Positions 1 to 10,379 of a DNA stretch of 21,081 nt are shown here, piece by piece. Position numbers and translations under genes: made by a program. The notes under the pieces are model-generated. The model saw only the letters and a list, made by a program, of their open reading frames with translations. It did not search any database and was not told the origin of the DNA. The stretch is from Desulfurococcales archaeon (lineage in GTDB: Archaea; Thermoproteota; Thermoprotei_A; Sulfolobales; Acidilobaceae): contig WAOU01000114.1 of NCBI GenBank assembly GCA_015521095.1, forward strand, positions 1 through 21,081. Direction: 5' to 3'. Numbering within the stretch: position 1 is the stretch's first letter; every line of letters begins with the position of its first letter.

Positions 1-1
1 G

Positions 2-103
2 CAGAGGAAGGGCTTACCTCCAAGAATTAGGAACAGGATAAGATACATTAACAGGTTCATAAAGAGGAAGGAGGAAGCCACTATACGGAGGAGAAGAAGG
101 TAA
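2..103 (+). CDS. C-terminal fragment of an unidentified basic protein (5' end outside window)
   Basis: Only this frame is open from the window edge to a TAA at 101-103. The 33 visible residues are strongly basic and end in a run of five arginines after KRKEEATI. Such tails occur on RNA-binding and ribosomal proteins and on the cytoplasmic end of membrane proteins, but nothing here identifies the family. A T-rich stretch (taattttcc, about 130-139) downstream could end its transcript. That it is coding rests on the open frame and the basic composition only. Confidence 0.45.
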   Translation, partial: QRKGLPPRIRNRIRYINRFIKRKEEATIRRRRR

Positions 104-260
104 ACCTAATAGAGCCACTCTAAATTAATGTAATTTTCCAGCGACAGACATTCTCTCTGTAAATTAGTTTATCTCACAGATTCACTTCGTTATTCTCCAG
201 ACAATAAAATTAAGAGATAGACTAGGATTGTCTGTCCTTTCTCTTCGATAATCGTGTCCG

Positions 261-268
261 TTTAAAGT
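261..268 (+). promoter_or_regulatory. Possible TATA box for gatD
   Basis: The sequence tttaaagt lies about 40 bases before the preferred gatD start at 305. With archaeal spacing of about 25 bases it would place transcription start near 290, downstream of the alternative GTG at 284. An alternative AT-rich box (taaaata, 271-277) would give an almost leaderless transcript starting near 300. Confidence 0.3.
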
Positions 269-304
269 CCTAAAATATCATGAGTGTGTATTGGGGAAAG
301 CGGA

Positions 305-1666
305 GTGTCACACGGATACCCTGTTAAAACAAGTGAATTGTTGGATGAAAGGAGCCTTAAGCCAGGAGACAGGGTAAGGATTATTCGAGATGACGGGCTT
401 GTGGTTGAAGGAATCCTCATGCCTAGATACGAGGTTATCCGCCGCGACGTTGTAATAGTTAAACTCGACAACGGCTATAATATCGGTATAAGACTAGACA
501 GGATAAAAACTATCGAAAAAGTAGAGGGAACAGCTAAGATAACGAAGCCAGGTAGCCCTGCTCCCTTAATAGAGGATCTTAAGGCTTCGCCGGATAAGAA
601 GGTATTTGTTATAGGTACAGGAGGAACAATAGCTAGCAGGATAGATTATGAGACCGGGGCTGTGAAACCATACATAAATGCGGCCGAATTAATAGAGGCT
701 ATCCCTGAGGCGGCACAATATGCGCAGATATACGCCGAGGAGCTTTTCAGTGTATTCAGCGAGGATATAAAACCGTATCACTGGGAGAAAATCGTAGAGC
801 GAGTCGCAAAAGTAATCGAGGAGGGCTACGACGGCATAGTAATCGCTCATGGAACCGACACAATGGGCTACACGGCAGCAGCCCTATCGTTTGCCTTCCA
901 CAAGGGCCTACCTATACCCGTAGTACTTGTAGGGGCTCAAAGATCGAGCGACAGGCCCAGTAGCGACTCGGCCTTCAACTTTACCGCCGCAGTACTCACA
1001 GCGGTAAATGCTCCTTTTGCCGAAGTGGTAGTCGTAATGCATGGAACTCTCAGTGATTCCTATGCCCTGGCTCACAGAGGTACCAGAGTTAGAAAGATGC
1101 ATTCAAGCAGGAGAGACGCGTTCCAAAGCATAAACACTCTCCCGCTCGCTAAAATCTGGCCTGAGAATGGGAAAATCGAGGTTCTAGATAACAGATATAG
1201 GAAAAGACGGGAAACCAGTCTAGTAGTCGAGAACGGCTTCGACGACAAGGTCGCCTTAATCAAACATTATCCTGGAAGAATAAGTGAGATAATCGATATT
1301 CTCGTCGACAAAGGATTCCACGGAATAGTTATTGAGGGAACAGGTTTCGGGCACGTCGACCAGGAAGCAATAAAGAGCATTGAAAGAGCAACACAGGCAG
1401 GTATACCCGTCGTAATAGCGACACAGACAGTCTTTGGAAGAGTAAATCTAAACGTATACAGTACAGGTAGAAAAATGTTGAAAGCAGGAGCTATACCCAT
1501 CGAGGATATGATAGCTGAAACTGCATATGTGAAGCTATCATGGACACTAGCCAGAACAAGAGACCTAGAGGAAGTCCGACGAATCATGATGACCAATCTC
1601 TCATGGGAAATAGGCGAGAGACAGTCTCTTAGATACTATCCTACATGGTACCACGATAAACTCTAG
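305..1666 (+). CDS. gatD: Glu-tRNA(Gln) amidotransferase subunit D (asparaginase-like)
   Basis: GatD frees ammonia from glutamine or asparagine for its partner GatE, which converts Glu-tRNA(Gln) into Gln-tRNA(Gln) in the cytoplasm; this pair is known only in archaea. An N-terminal beta-barrel-like domain (GDRV, then NGYNIGI) is followed by an L-asparaginase fold with GTGGTIAS (active-site Thr), HGTDT (Thr-Asp pair) and the VGAQRSSDRPSSD segment, with a downstream Lys in RKMHSSRRD. The product is about 453 residues, normal for GatD. The start at 305 (GTG) gives about 20 residues before the first conserved Gly-Asp, as I recall for other GatD proteins; a GTG at 284 would add seven residues. gatE follows after 19 bases, so the two are very likely co-transcribed. 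Confidence 0.95.
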   Translation: MSHGYPVKTSELLDERSLKPGDRVRIIRDDGLVVEGILMPRYEVIRRDVVIVKLDNGYNIGIRLDRIKTIEKVEGTAKITKPGSPAPLIEDLKASPDKKVFVIGTGGTIASRIDYETGAVKPYINAAELIEAIPEAAQYAQIYAEELFSVFSEDIKPYHWEKIVERVAKVIEEGYDGIVIAHGTDTMGYTAAALSFAFHKGLPIPVVLVGAQRSSDRPSSDSAFNFTAAVLTAVNAPFAEVVVVMHGTLSDSYALAHRGTRVRKMHSSRRDAFQSINTLPLAKIWPENGKIEVLDNRYRKRRETSLVVENGFDDKVALIKHYPGRISEIIDILVDKGFHGIVIEGTGFGHVDQEAIKSIERATQAGIPVVIATQTVFGRVNLNVYSTGRKMLKAGAIPIEDMIAETAYVKLSWTLARTRDLEEVRRIMMTNLSWEIGERQSLRYYPTWYHDKL

Positions 1667-1685
1667 GCCTTGGAGGTGCTAGGCA

Positions 1686-3560
1686 GTGACTAGGAAAATA
1701 GATTATGAAAAAATAGGCCTCCTAGTAGGACTTGAAATTCACCAGCAACTAGCTACAAAGCAAAAGCTCTTCTGTCCATGTCCAGCGGAGCTTAGCGAAG
1801 AAGAACACGATGAATTCGAGAGGAGGCTTAGACCTACTAGAGGAGAAACAGGCGACATAGATATAGCAGCGTTATTCGAGTGGAGGAAAGGAAAATACTA
1901 TCATTACGAGGCTCCGACAAAGCATAGTTGTCTAGTAGAGGCCGATGAAGAACCCCCGCACGAGATGAACAAAGAAGCAATAGCTATAGGAGTAGCTATG
2001 GGTCTAGCCTTCAAATCTCACATAGTCGATGAAGTACACGTGATGAGGAAAATAGTGATCGATGGAAGTAACACGACTGGATTCCAGAGAACAGCTATAG
2101 TTGCGCTCGGAGGCGCTATAAAGGTAGGAGAAAAAGAGGTCCCCATACAGACAATCGCCATTGAGGAAGACGCGGCTAGGAAAATCAAGGACGAGGGCCT
2201 CAGAATAAGATACCGGCTAGATAGACTCGGAATACCCCTAATCGAAATAGCGACGGGACCAGTAATAACCTCCCCAGAAGAAGCACGAGAAGTTGCCCTA
2301 GCAATAGGCCAGATGCTAAGACTAACCGGCAAAGTGAGAAGAGGTCTAGGAACAATAAGACAGGACTTAAACGTAAGCGTCAAAAACGGAGCAATAACTG
2401 AGATAAAAGGAGTGCAAAGACTAGACCTTATACCCAAAGTAATAGAATACGAGGCACTTAGACAAGTAACACTCCTGGAAATAAAAGAAGAATTAATAAA
2501 ACGGGGACTAAAAAAGGAAGATATTATTTACGAACCCCTAGATCTAACTGAAGTCTTCGCTGATACAAAGAGCAAAGTAATACAGAGAACCATAAAGAAA
2601 GGAGGAAGAGTATATGGTCTAAAACTACCCAAAATGAAAGGACTATTAGGAAAAGAAGTTATGCCTGGAAGAAGATTTGGAACAGAGATAGCTGACTATG
2701 TACGATTCTGGTCGGGCGTAGGAGGCATATTCCACAGCGACGAATTACCAAAATACGGCATAACACAAGAAGAACTAGACGAAGCCTACGAGGTTCTGAG
2801 AGCCAAGAAGGACGAAGACGCCATAGTTATCGTCGCCGCAGAAAAAGAAAAAGCCCTAAAAGCCTTAGAAGCAGTAGTCGAAAGAGCCCGCCTAGCACTA
2901 GATGGAGTTCCCCAAGAGACAAGAGGCGCTCTAGAGGACGGCACAACTAGGTTCCTCAGGCCAAGGCCCGGAAGTGCACGAATGTATCCTGAAACAGATA
3001 CGCCGCCCATACTTGTAGATGACAAGATACTAGAACTAGCAGAGTCAATCAAGCCAGAATCACCCGAGATAAAGATGAAAAGACTAATCGAAGAGTATGG
3101 AGTACCGAAAGATCTAGCAAAAGAAGTCCTTAGAGACGTTAGACTAGACCTCATCGAGAAATTAATAATAAAATACAAAGAAAAGGTCCCAGCCAAGACA
3201 ATAGCATCCATATTCGTAGTCACTCTCAGAGGTCTACGAAACGAAATAGACATAGACTCAATCGAAGACTGGCAAATGGAGACACTAATAGATATGCTAG
3301 CAAATAAGCAGATAGCAAAAGAAGCAGTCGAAGAGATTCTAAAATATCTAGGAGAACATCCCGGAGCAGATCCAAGGAAAGCCGCCGAAGAACTCAACCT
3401 AACATCGCTATCGAGAGAAGAAGCAGAAAAAATAATCGAAGAAATAGTCAAAGAAAATCTCGATGTTGTGAAAGAACGTGGAATGAAAGCAATGGGACTA
3501 ATAATGGGCAGAGCAATGTCCAAGCTGAGAGGAAGAATAGATGGAAAAATAGTTGCCTAA
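1686..3560 (+). CDS. gatE: Glu-tRNA(Gln) amidotransferase subunit E (GatB family)
   Basis: GatE binds tRNA(Gln), activates the mischarged glutamate with ATP and amidates it with ammonia from GatD. The N-terminal cradle shows GLEIHQQL (residues 15-22), a CPCP cysteine pair (30-33), C82 and the conserved LIEIATGP (185-192). The middle holds an AspRS-type GAD insertion, and the C-terminal third is a helical, Glu/Lys-rich YqeY-like tRNA-binding tail ending in MGLIMGRAMSKLRGR. At 624 residues it has the full GatE length. The GTG start is set by a strong ribosome site GGAGGTG at 1672-1678. The presence of GatDE implies that glutamine is charged by the indirect route, as in other archaea. Confidence 0.96.
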   Translation: MTRKIDYEKIGLLVGLEIHQQLATKQKLFCPCPAELSEEEHDEFERRLRPTRGETGDIDIAALFEWRKGKYYHYEAPTKHSCLVEADEEPPHEMNKEAIAIGVAMGLAFKSHIVDEVHVMRKIVIDGSNTTGFQRTAIVALGGAIKVGEKEVPIQTIAIEEDAARKIKDEGLRIRYRLDRLGIPLIEIATGPVITSPEEAREVALAIGQMLRLTGKVRRGLGTIRQDLNVSVKNGAITEIKGVQRLDLIPKVIEYEALRQVTLLEIKEELIKRGLKKEDIIYEPLDLTEVFADTKSKVIQRTIKKGGRVYGLKLPKMKGLLGKEVMPGRRFGTEIADYVRFWSGVGGIFHSDELPKYGITQEELDEAYEVLRAKKDEDAIVIVAAEKEKALKALEAVVERARLALDGVPQETRGALEDGTTRFLRPRPGSARMYPETDTPPILVDDKILELAESIKPESPEIKMKRLIEEYGVPKDLAKEVLRDVRLDLIEKLIIKYKEKVPAKTIASIFVVTLRGLRNEIDIDSIEDWQMETLIDMLANKQIAKEAVEEILKYLGEHPGADPRKAAEELNLTSLSREEAEKIIEEIVKENLDVVKERGMKAMGLIMGRAMSKLRGRIDGKIVA

Positions 3561-3608
3561 ATAGTAAGAACAAAAATAAAAGAATACAGTGAGAATTAGC
3601 AACAATAA

Positions 3609-5387
<1,779 letters not shown>

Positions 5388-5410
5388 ATAGTTTTGGTCT
5401 TTGAAACAGG

Positions 5411-5419
5411 TAATTTTTC
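5411..5419 (+). terminator. Possible oligo-T terminator after pyrG
   Basis: The stretch taatttttcc lies about 25 bases after the pyrG stop in the 82-base gap between convergent genes. Archaeal transcription commonly ends at short T runs like this one. No hairpin is evident. Confidence 0.3.
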
Positions 5420-5469
5420 CACTAAATCATTGATGTACTATTGTAGTTGATCTATTTGGTATACTGTCA

Positions 5470-5808
5470 TTATTTCTTCTCTGGATCAGCTATATGGAAT
5501 ATTATCTGGTTAACGTTTAGCTCTACTACTTTCCGGATTCCTCTTGTCCCCGGGACATACTTGGCCTTAACAATATTGACGTTCTCAAGCTTCCTTATTT
5601 GACTGCTAATGTTTGCCTTGCTTTGCCCTACTATATGCGAGAGCTCGTCTAAATCGGCTGGTTTTTTAGCTATGTATCGTAGTATTCTGGCTCTTGTCTC
5701 GTTGGCTAGGGCGTTGGCTACCATGGCTATGTATCTGGGGCCTATCACGTGGAGTTTACCATCTACTATGTAGATCCCTTCTTTATCGAATGGTGGATTT
5801 AGTCCCAC
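5470..5808 (-). CDS. Winged-helix (ArsR-like) transcriptional regulator
   Basis: A small DNA-binding protein of about 112 residues. The central part reads as a winged helix-turn-helix: a helix with ANALANETRARILRYI, the turn DLDELSHIVGQSKANISSQIRKLE as recognition unit, and a wing with YVPGTRGIRKVVELN. This matches the ArsR/HTH_20 type. No metal-binding cysteines are present, so it is not a metal sensor of the classic kind. The inducer and targets are unknown. A ribosome site GGGGGTG (5815-5821) followed six bases later by GTG at 5806-5808 sets the start; the GTG inside the ribosome site would add three residues. The gene is divergent from RIO2 across an AT-rich region and may regulate itself. 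Confidence 0.85.
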   Translation of the reverse strand: MGLNPPFDKEGIYIVDGKLHVIGPRYIAMVANALANETRARILRYIAKKPADLDELSHIVGQSKANISSQIRKLENVNIVKAKYVPGTRGIRKVVELNVNQIIFHIADPEKK

Positions 5809-5860
5809 GCCGTGCACCCCCTTTCTGGTGTTTGAATAGTCCTTTACATTTTAGTCTATT

Positions 5861-5880
5861 TGTGAAATATATTATTTAAA
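5861..5880 (-). promoter_or_regulatory. TATA region for the winged-helix regulator
   Basis: On the - strand this reads tttaaataatatatttcaca, with two overlapping TATA-like boxes. They would start a transcript near 5845-5852, leaving a leader of about 35-45 bases that includes the GGGGGTG ribosome site. Confidence 0.4.
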
Positions 5881-5884
5881 TGAT

Positions 5885-6013
5885 TATGTGTTTTAACGTT
5901 ACTTGTTTAATTTGTATTAACTATTGAATTAATTAGATAATAATGAGATATTGTCCACACCACTAATAATCACAACTTCCGTCTATAAAGAATGAATGGT
6001 TTCAAAACACATA
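5885..6013. repeat. 10-bp inverted repeat arms in the regulator/RIO2 divergent region
   Basis: TATGTGTTTT at 5885-5894 is an exact reverse complement of AAAACACATA at 6004-6013. One arm is just upstream of the regulator's TATA region and the other is about 40 bases before the RIO2 TATA box, positions suited to operator half-sites. The region is about 75% AT, so chance similarity is possible. The rest of the 5818-6100 gap shows no other gene. Confidence 0.3.
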
Positions 6014-6050
6014 TAATGAAAAAGTTAAGTCATTCAGCTCTTAGGAAATT

Positions 6051-6059
6051 GTATATAAG
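6051..6059 (+). promoter_or_regulatory. BRE/TATA promoter for RIO2-DUF460
   Basis: gtatataag preceded by a purine-rich aggaaatt element (about 6043-6050) is a good archaeal BRE-TATA combination. It predicts transcription start near 6081, about 20 bases before the RIO2 ATG. Confidence 0.55.
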
Positions 6060-6100
6060 AATCATTTGCATCCATTAATGAATATGCTATATTGACGTAA

Positions 6101-7003
6101 ATGGGGAACACACTGATGCCGAGAAACTTATGGAAAATATACACAGGACTTACAAAGTTGGACATAGCAGTATTGAGAACAGTCGAACGTGGAATGACCA
6201 GATATGAGTATGTTCCTCTAGAGTATATCGAACGCCGCCTTAAGGGTACTCCCCGGACAATCATGTCGAGCATAGACAAGCTGAATCAAATGAAGTTGAT
6301 AAAGAGAAGACTAGGCTCAACAGTTGGATATACACTCACGTATTGGGGCCTGGACATTCTATCACTCAATAATCTCGTTCAGAGAGGAGTCATAAGAGTC
6401 CTCGGCGACAGGATAGGTGTAGGAAAAGAAGGAAACATCTACATAGCGGAAGACGCTTCAGGAAGCCTAGTTATAGTTAAGTTTCATAGAGAAGGAAGAA
6501 GAAGTTTTCAGAAAATCAAAAGATACAGAGGAATAGTTGCAAACTTGCCCAGAAAGTCATGGTTCCAGATAGCAAGGTTGCTAGGGGAACGAGAGTTCAA
6601 GATACTAGTGGCATTAAAAGAACATAATGCCCTTGTCCCGGAACCGATAGCATGGAACAGGAATAGTGTCGTCCAAGAATACATACCTGGGATTGAACTA
6701 TACAGGGTTAGAGAACTCTCAAAGGACGAAGCCGAGAGAATACTCGAAATGATAATAGATACGCTCCGCACAGCATATCAAAAAGTCGGAATTGTACACG
6801 GAGACCTAAGCGAGTATAATGTACTGATTAGCGAGGACCTAATACCATACATAATAGACTGGCCACAGTACGTTTACAAGGAAGAAGAAATGGCAGATGA
6901 ACTCCTCAGAAGAGATGTAACCTATATCCTCTCCTTCTTCAAAAGAAAATATGGTGTCGAGAGAGAACTAGAGGAGACCCTTTCATACATAAGAGGTGAA
7001 TAA
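6101..7003 (+). CDS. rio2: RIO2-family serine protein kinase
   Basis: RIO2 is an atypical protein kinase/ATPase that takes part in late maturation of the small ribosomal subunit in eukaryotes and archaea. Residues 1-95 form the winged-helix domain unique to RIO2. The kinase domain follows: a P-loop GVGKEGNIY (106-114), the ATP-binding Lys in VIVKFH (K127), the catalytic loop VHGDLSEYN (232-240, D235 and N240) and the metal-binding IIDWPQ (D253). All key residues are present and the 300-residue length is typical. A second in-frame ATG at 6116 would shorten it by five residues. Its stop codon abuts the start of the DUF460 gene with no gap, so the two are co-transcribed and probably translationally coupled. 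Confidence 0.94.
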   Translation: MGNTLMPRNLWKIYTGLTKLDIAVLRTVERGMTRYEYVPLEYIERRLKGTPRTIMSSIDKLNQMKLIKRRLGSTVGYTLTYWGLDILSLNNLVQRGVIRVLGDRIGVGKEGNIYIAEDASGSLVIVKFHREGRRSFQKIKRYRGIVANLPRKSWFQIARLLGEREFKILVALKEHNALVPEPIAWNRNSVVQEYIPGIELYRVRELSKDEAERILEMIIDTLRTAYQKVGIVHGDLSEYNVLISEDLIPYIIDWPQYVYKEEEMADELLRRDVTYILSFFKRKYGVERELEETLSYIRGE

Positions 7004-9055
7004 ATGACCAAGACACAACCACAAAGATCCAAAGAACTATACATGGGAGTAGATATAGAAGAAGGTAGCCCCCAGAGTTCCACAAGGAGAACGCTATATA
7101 ATGTTGTAATAGTTGACGCGGAAGGAAAAATAATAGAAAAACAGTCGAAGGCTCCTCTTTCGAGACTAATCAGGCTCGCATGGTATTACAAACCGAGGAA
7201 AATAGCCTTCGATAACATAATGGAGATAGCATCAAACAAGAAAGACCTAGCCCGCATACTAGAACTATTCCCCGCCGAATCAGAGATAGTACAAGTCACA
7301 ATAGGAAAAGACAAACATTACTCTATAAGTCAACTGGCGGCCCCTTACCGTGATATAGTCGGATACGGTAAGTTGACTCCTGGAAAAACAGCATACCTAG
7401 TGGCGATACTGGCCTCAAAAGGCTACGGTGCAAGTATAAGAAAAATAGAGAAAAAGACTATGATACTCATAACTAAACATCGTAGCTCTTCAAGCGGCGG
7501 ATACAGCCAGCAAAGATATCAGAGAAAGGTTAGGGCAGCTGTACTAAACGCTACGATGAGAGTTAAACAAGCCCTTGATGAGGCCGGACTCGAATACGAT
7601 TTAAAGTACAGGAAAAGTGAAGGAGGATTAGAATCAGCTACTTTCACAGTTTACGCTCCAAGGGAGAGATTAATAGGCATTGTCAGGCCACATAGGGGAG
7701 CTGATTATTCAGTTACCATAAAACCCGTGTACAAGACTATCCTCTCAATACCAGAGAGAAGCAGCAAGTACCTGAAACCGATAATTGTAGGGCTCGATCC
7801 TGGGATAACGACAGGTATCGCGGTTCTAGACCTTAATGGAAGAGTAGTTTATCTGGATAGCTCGAAGAGTTTTGATAGGGGTAGCCTATTAGAGGCGATA
7901 CTTGAACACGGAAAACCCGTAATATTAGCAGTCGACGTTCCTGAGCCGCCTGAATCGGTTAGGAAAATAGCAAGCCTAACTGGAGCACTGCTATATACTC
8001 CTCCAGGAGAACTCAGTATCGTGGAAAAGAGGGGCCTGGCCCAAAAGGCTCTAAATGGATTACTGCCAGAAGACTCTCATCAAAGAGATGCTCTTGCCGC
8101 CGCTTATAAAGCATACTTATCTCTGAGAAACAAGCTAGGACACGTCGAGTCACAGCTTAGAAAGATAGGGATCAGTGTTGATCCATCAACCGTAAAAGAA
8201 GCAGTCATCAAAGGAGTAACTGTAGCTGAAGCCCTCGAAATAGCTATTGAAAAGGAACTCGACAAGATCTTGTCTGCTAATATGGAGAAAATAGAGGATA
8301 AGAATCATAGAACCAGGATCCAGCAGTCTCAAGAGGATGCCAGGGGTTATCAAAGACTACAGCTTCTTGAGGCCGAGTTAACTTATCTGAGGGAGAGAGT
8401 TAAACAGCTCCAAGACGAGAATGAGAGACTGCAGGAGGAGATGGAAAGGAAGCTAGCCTCTTTTAAGTCCTCTGTATATCGTGACAGTTTAGTATCAAAG
8501 ATGGAGTCGCAGATTACTATTCTATCGAAAGAAATAGAATCACTCAAGGATACTATTAACAACCTAATAAATGAAAAGAGAACAATAGAACGAATACTCT
8601 CAAAAGTCTACTCTGGAACATATTTCTTAGCGTACCGGGTAAAGAGCCTAACCCAGAGCAATGCCAAGAATCTAATTAGTAATACTCGATCGCTAATGGG
8701 CGAGGTTCTCTATCTTGATAATCCGGTATTCGAAGATGCATTACTCTATACTCTGTCAAGTATCAAACTACTGGGAATAATTGTTAGAGGATCGCCCGAT
8801 ATCGCGATACTGAAGAAAAACGCTAAGAGACTGTCCATTCCTGTCGTTACGGAGGAAGAGTTAGGTATCCGCCCCCTTTATATGACAGATGAATATGTAG
8901 TGCTAGATGCTTGGGTTCGCGAGGAGTTGTCTCGGATGAGAAAGAAGCTAGAGGAAGAATATGCGCAGAGGATTAGTCTGGAGAGACTTATATCCGAGTA
9001 CAGGAAAGAGAGATCCAGAGTGTTAGGTTCTCAAGGGAAAAGAATTGCTCAGTAA
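7004..9055 (+). CDS. DUF460/COG2433 protein: RNase H/RuvC-fold domain with long coiled coil
   Basis: An archaea-specific conserved protein predicted to be a nuclease, with no established function that I know of. Residues 1-250 form the N-terminal DUF460 part (MGVDIEEG, then a second DPG-lacking subdomain). Residues 258-375 look like a RuvC/YqgF-type RNase H fold: IVGLDPGITTGIAVLDL (D265), AVDVPEPPESV (D311) and SHQRDALAAAYKAY (D362), giving three well-placed acidic residues. Residues 440-530 are a heptad-rich coiled coil (LRERVKQLQDENERLQEEM), and 560-640 form a conserved C-terminal alpha/beta domain, followed by another charged helix. The ATG at 7004 follows a strong GAGGTGA site (6993-6999) located inside the end of RIO2. 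The coupling to RIO2 suggests a role with RNA or ribosome assembly; this is inference. It converges on the next gene with an 11-base gap. Confidence 0.88.
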   Translation: MTKTQPQRSKELYMGVDIEEGSPQSSTRRTLYNVVIVDAEGKIIEKQSKAPLSRLIRLAWYYKPRKIAFDNIMEIASNKKDLARILELFPAESEIVQVTIGKDKHYSISQLAAPYRDIVGYGKLTPGKTAYLVAILASKGYGASIRKIEKKTMILITKHRSSSSGGYSQQRYQRKVRAAVLNATMRVKQALDEAGLEYDLKYRKSEGGLESATFTVYAPRERLIGIVRPHRGADYSVTIKPVYKTILSIPERSSKYLKPIIVGLDPGITTGIAVLDLNGRVVYLDSSKSFDRGSLLEAILEHGKPVILAVDVPEPPESVRKIASLTGALLYTPPGELSIVEKRGLAQKALNGLLPEDSHQRDALAAAYKAYLSLRNKLGHVESQLRKIGISVDPSTVKEAVIKGVTVAEALEIAIEKELDKILSANMEKIEDKNHRTRIQQSQEDARGYQRLQLLEAELTYLRERVKQLQDENERLQEEMERKLASFKSSVYRDSLVSKMESQITILSKEIESLKDTINNLINEKRTIERILSKVYSGTYFLAYRVKSLTQSNAKNLISNTRSLMGEVLYLDNPVFEDALLYTLSSIKLLGIIVRGSPDIAILKKNAKRLSIPVVTEEELGIRPLYMTDEYVVLDAWVREELSRMRKKLEEEYAQRISLERLISEYRKERSRVLGSQGKRIAQ

Positions 9056-9066
9056 AAGATTTGTGT

Positions 9067-10284
9067 CTAGAAGAGGATTACTTCCCCGTTTATTATTTTA
9101 TACGTGTATGTAGTGATATTGTCTAAGACCTCGTTAACGATTGCTTCTATCTCGCGTTTCTGATCGCTTGATAAACCGTTGCCCTCCGGTTTTACTTTCA
9201 CATCGGCAACAAGTGGGTTGTCTATTGGTCTTCCTATCTGGCTCAACAATTTTACATATACTTCCTTGATGCCTGTTACCTCACTGTATATTCTGCGGGC
9301 AAGATCGTTAGCAACAACATTATAGATTTTACCTACGTGGTTTACCGGGTTCTTTCCAGCTGCTGCCTCGAGGCTCATCGGTCTTAGAGGAGTTATTAGT
9401 CCATTGGCTCTGTTTCCGCGTCCTGTCATTCCATCGTCTCCGTGTTCTGCACTCGTACCTGTCACTGTTAGGTAGACGATGTCTTTTTCTGGTATGTCTC
9501 CGGTGTTTATGTATACATTTACAGTGTGTTCTGGTGCTATTTTTGCGGCTAGGTCGAGGACATAGTTCTTGACTTCTTCTTTTACCGAGAGATATTCTTG
9601 TCTATCATGCACCAGGCTACTGATTATAGCTGCTGCAATTGTTAGTTCTATTGTTTTTCCTCTGCGTAGACCCATGACTTTGATGTCTTCGCCTACTTGT
9701 GGGAGTTTAGACTTGAATCCTGGAGAATTGAGCATGCGCTCTGTCTCAAATACTAGTCGCTCGAGGGTCGAGAACGGAGCGTATCCGCTTCCGAAACTTG
9801 TATCGTTGCTCTTAGGCGCTTTGTCTTTTTCCTCGAAGATTCCTACTAGGTCTGCGCTTCCCTTTCCGATCTTGTAGTCTACTATTACGTGTTTTTCTGG
9901 GTCTAGGAATCTGAAATTGTTCTTTATCCATTCTTTTACTGCGGTCACGATTGTTGTTCCTACAGGTATATTCTCTACGCCGTCGTCGGTGCGTACTTGC
10001 GTGGTTGCTCTTCCAGACACGATTATGTAGATTGGCTGGAGGACGTCTCCTCCTCCATAACGTGGGCTTGCCTGGCCACCCACTAATAGTACTTTATCGA
10101 GGTTATGGTGAAGTATTCTTCCGTATCTCTCGAGGTATAGTTTGCTTAGAGCAATGCTTGCTACCTCCGAGGCGGCGTCGCTAATGTAGTCCGGGTGGCC
10201 TAGGCCTTTTCTTTCCACGAGTTCTACTTCTATCTCCTCTACACTCGGCAGGAGATATTCTTCTACCACTATGTTCCGCTTCAT
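9067..10284 (-). CDS. mat: S-adenosylmethionine synthetase, archaeal type
   Basis: The enzyme makes S-adenosylmethionine from methionine and ATP, supplying methyl groups to RNA, protein and lipid modification. The sequence is of the archaeal MAT family, which is only distantly similar to bacterial Met[18 protein letters not shown] near the N-terminus, [31 protein letters not shown] and the strongly conserved [38 protein letters not shown], here quoted as separate parts of one block around residues 280-320. Length (405 residues) is typical. The ATG at 10284 is preferred; a GTG at 10293, only two bases after the GGGGGGTG ribosome site, would add three residues. The gene has its own promoter and faces DUF460 tail to tail. 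Confidence 0.95.
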   Translation of the reverse strand: MKRNIVVEEYLLPSVEEIEVELVERKGLGHPDYISDAASEVASIALSKLYLERYGRILHHNLDKVLLVGGQASPRYGGGDVLQPIYIIVSGRATTQVRTDDGVENIPVGTTIVTAVKEWIKNNFRFLDPEKHVIVDYKIGKGSADLVGIFEEKDKAPKSNDTSFGSGYAPFSTLERLVFETERMLNSPGFKSKLPQVGEDIKVMGLRRGKTIELTIAAAIISSLVHDRQEYLSVKEEVKNYVLDLAAKIAPEHTVNVYINTGDIPEKDIVYLTVTGTSAEHGDDGMTGRGNRANGLITPLRPMSLEAAAGKNPVNHVGKIYNVVANDLARRIYSEVTGIKEVYVKLLSQIGRPIDNPLVADVKVKPEGNGLSSDQKREIEAIVNEVLDNITTYTYKIINGEVILF

Positions 10285-10335
10285 CTTCCACACAGCACCC
10301 CCCGCTATCGGAGAAGATTATGGGTTTACGATTGA

Positions 10336-10350
10336 TTTATAAAAAATTTC
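10336..10350 (-). promoter_or_regulatory. BRE/TATA promoter for S-adenosylmethionine synthetase
   Basis: On the - strand the order is aggaaat (BRE-like) then a T run and tttataaa (10336-10343). Transcription start is predicted near 10313, leaving a 20-30 base leader that contains the GGGGGGTG ribosome site. This is the clearest promoter in the window. Confidence 0.6.
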
Positions 10351-10379
10351 CTAGAGAATTCTATATTGGAATACTAGGA

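Noticed and set aside
284..304. GTG at 284 as the gatD start
   Set aside because: It would add seven residues not expected from the family and lies upstream of the transcription start predicted from the TATA box at 261-268; it remains possible.
2040..2046. GTGATGA, a perfect C-box sequence, inside gatE
   Set aside because: No CTGA D box or second C box follows at suitable distance and the bases encode a conserved part of GatE.
2786..3523. Long open frame (245 codons) on the - strand within gatE
   Set aside because: It lies wholly opposite gatE, whose protein is well conserved; its product is Ser/Ile-rich low-complexity sequence, as expected from the complement of AGA/GAA-rich coding DNA.
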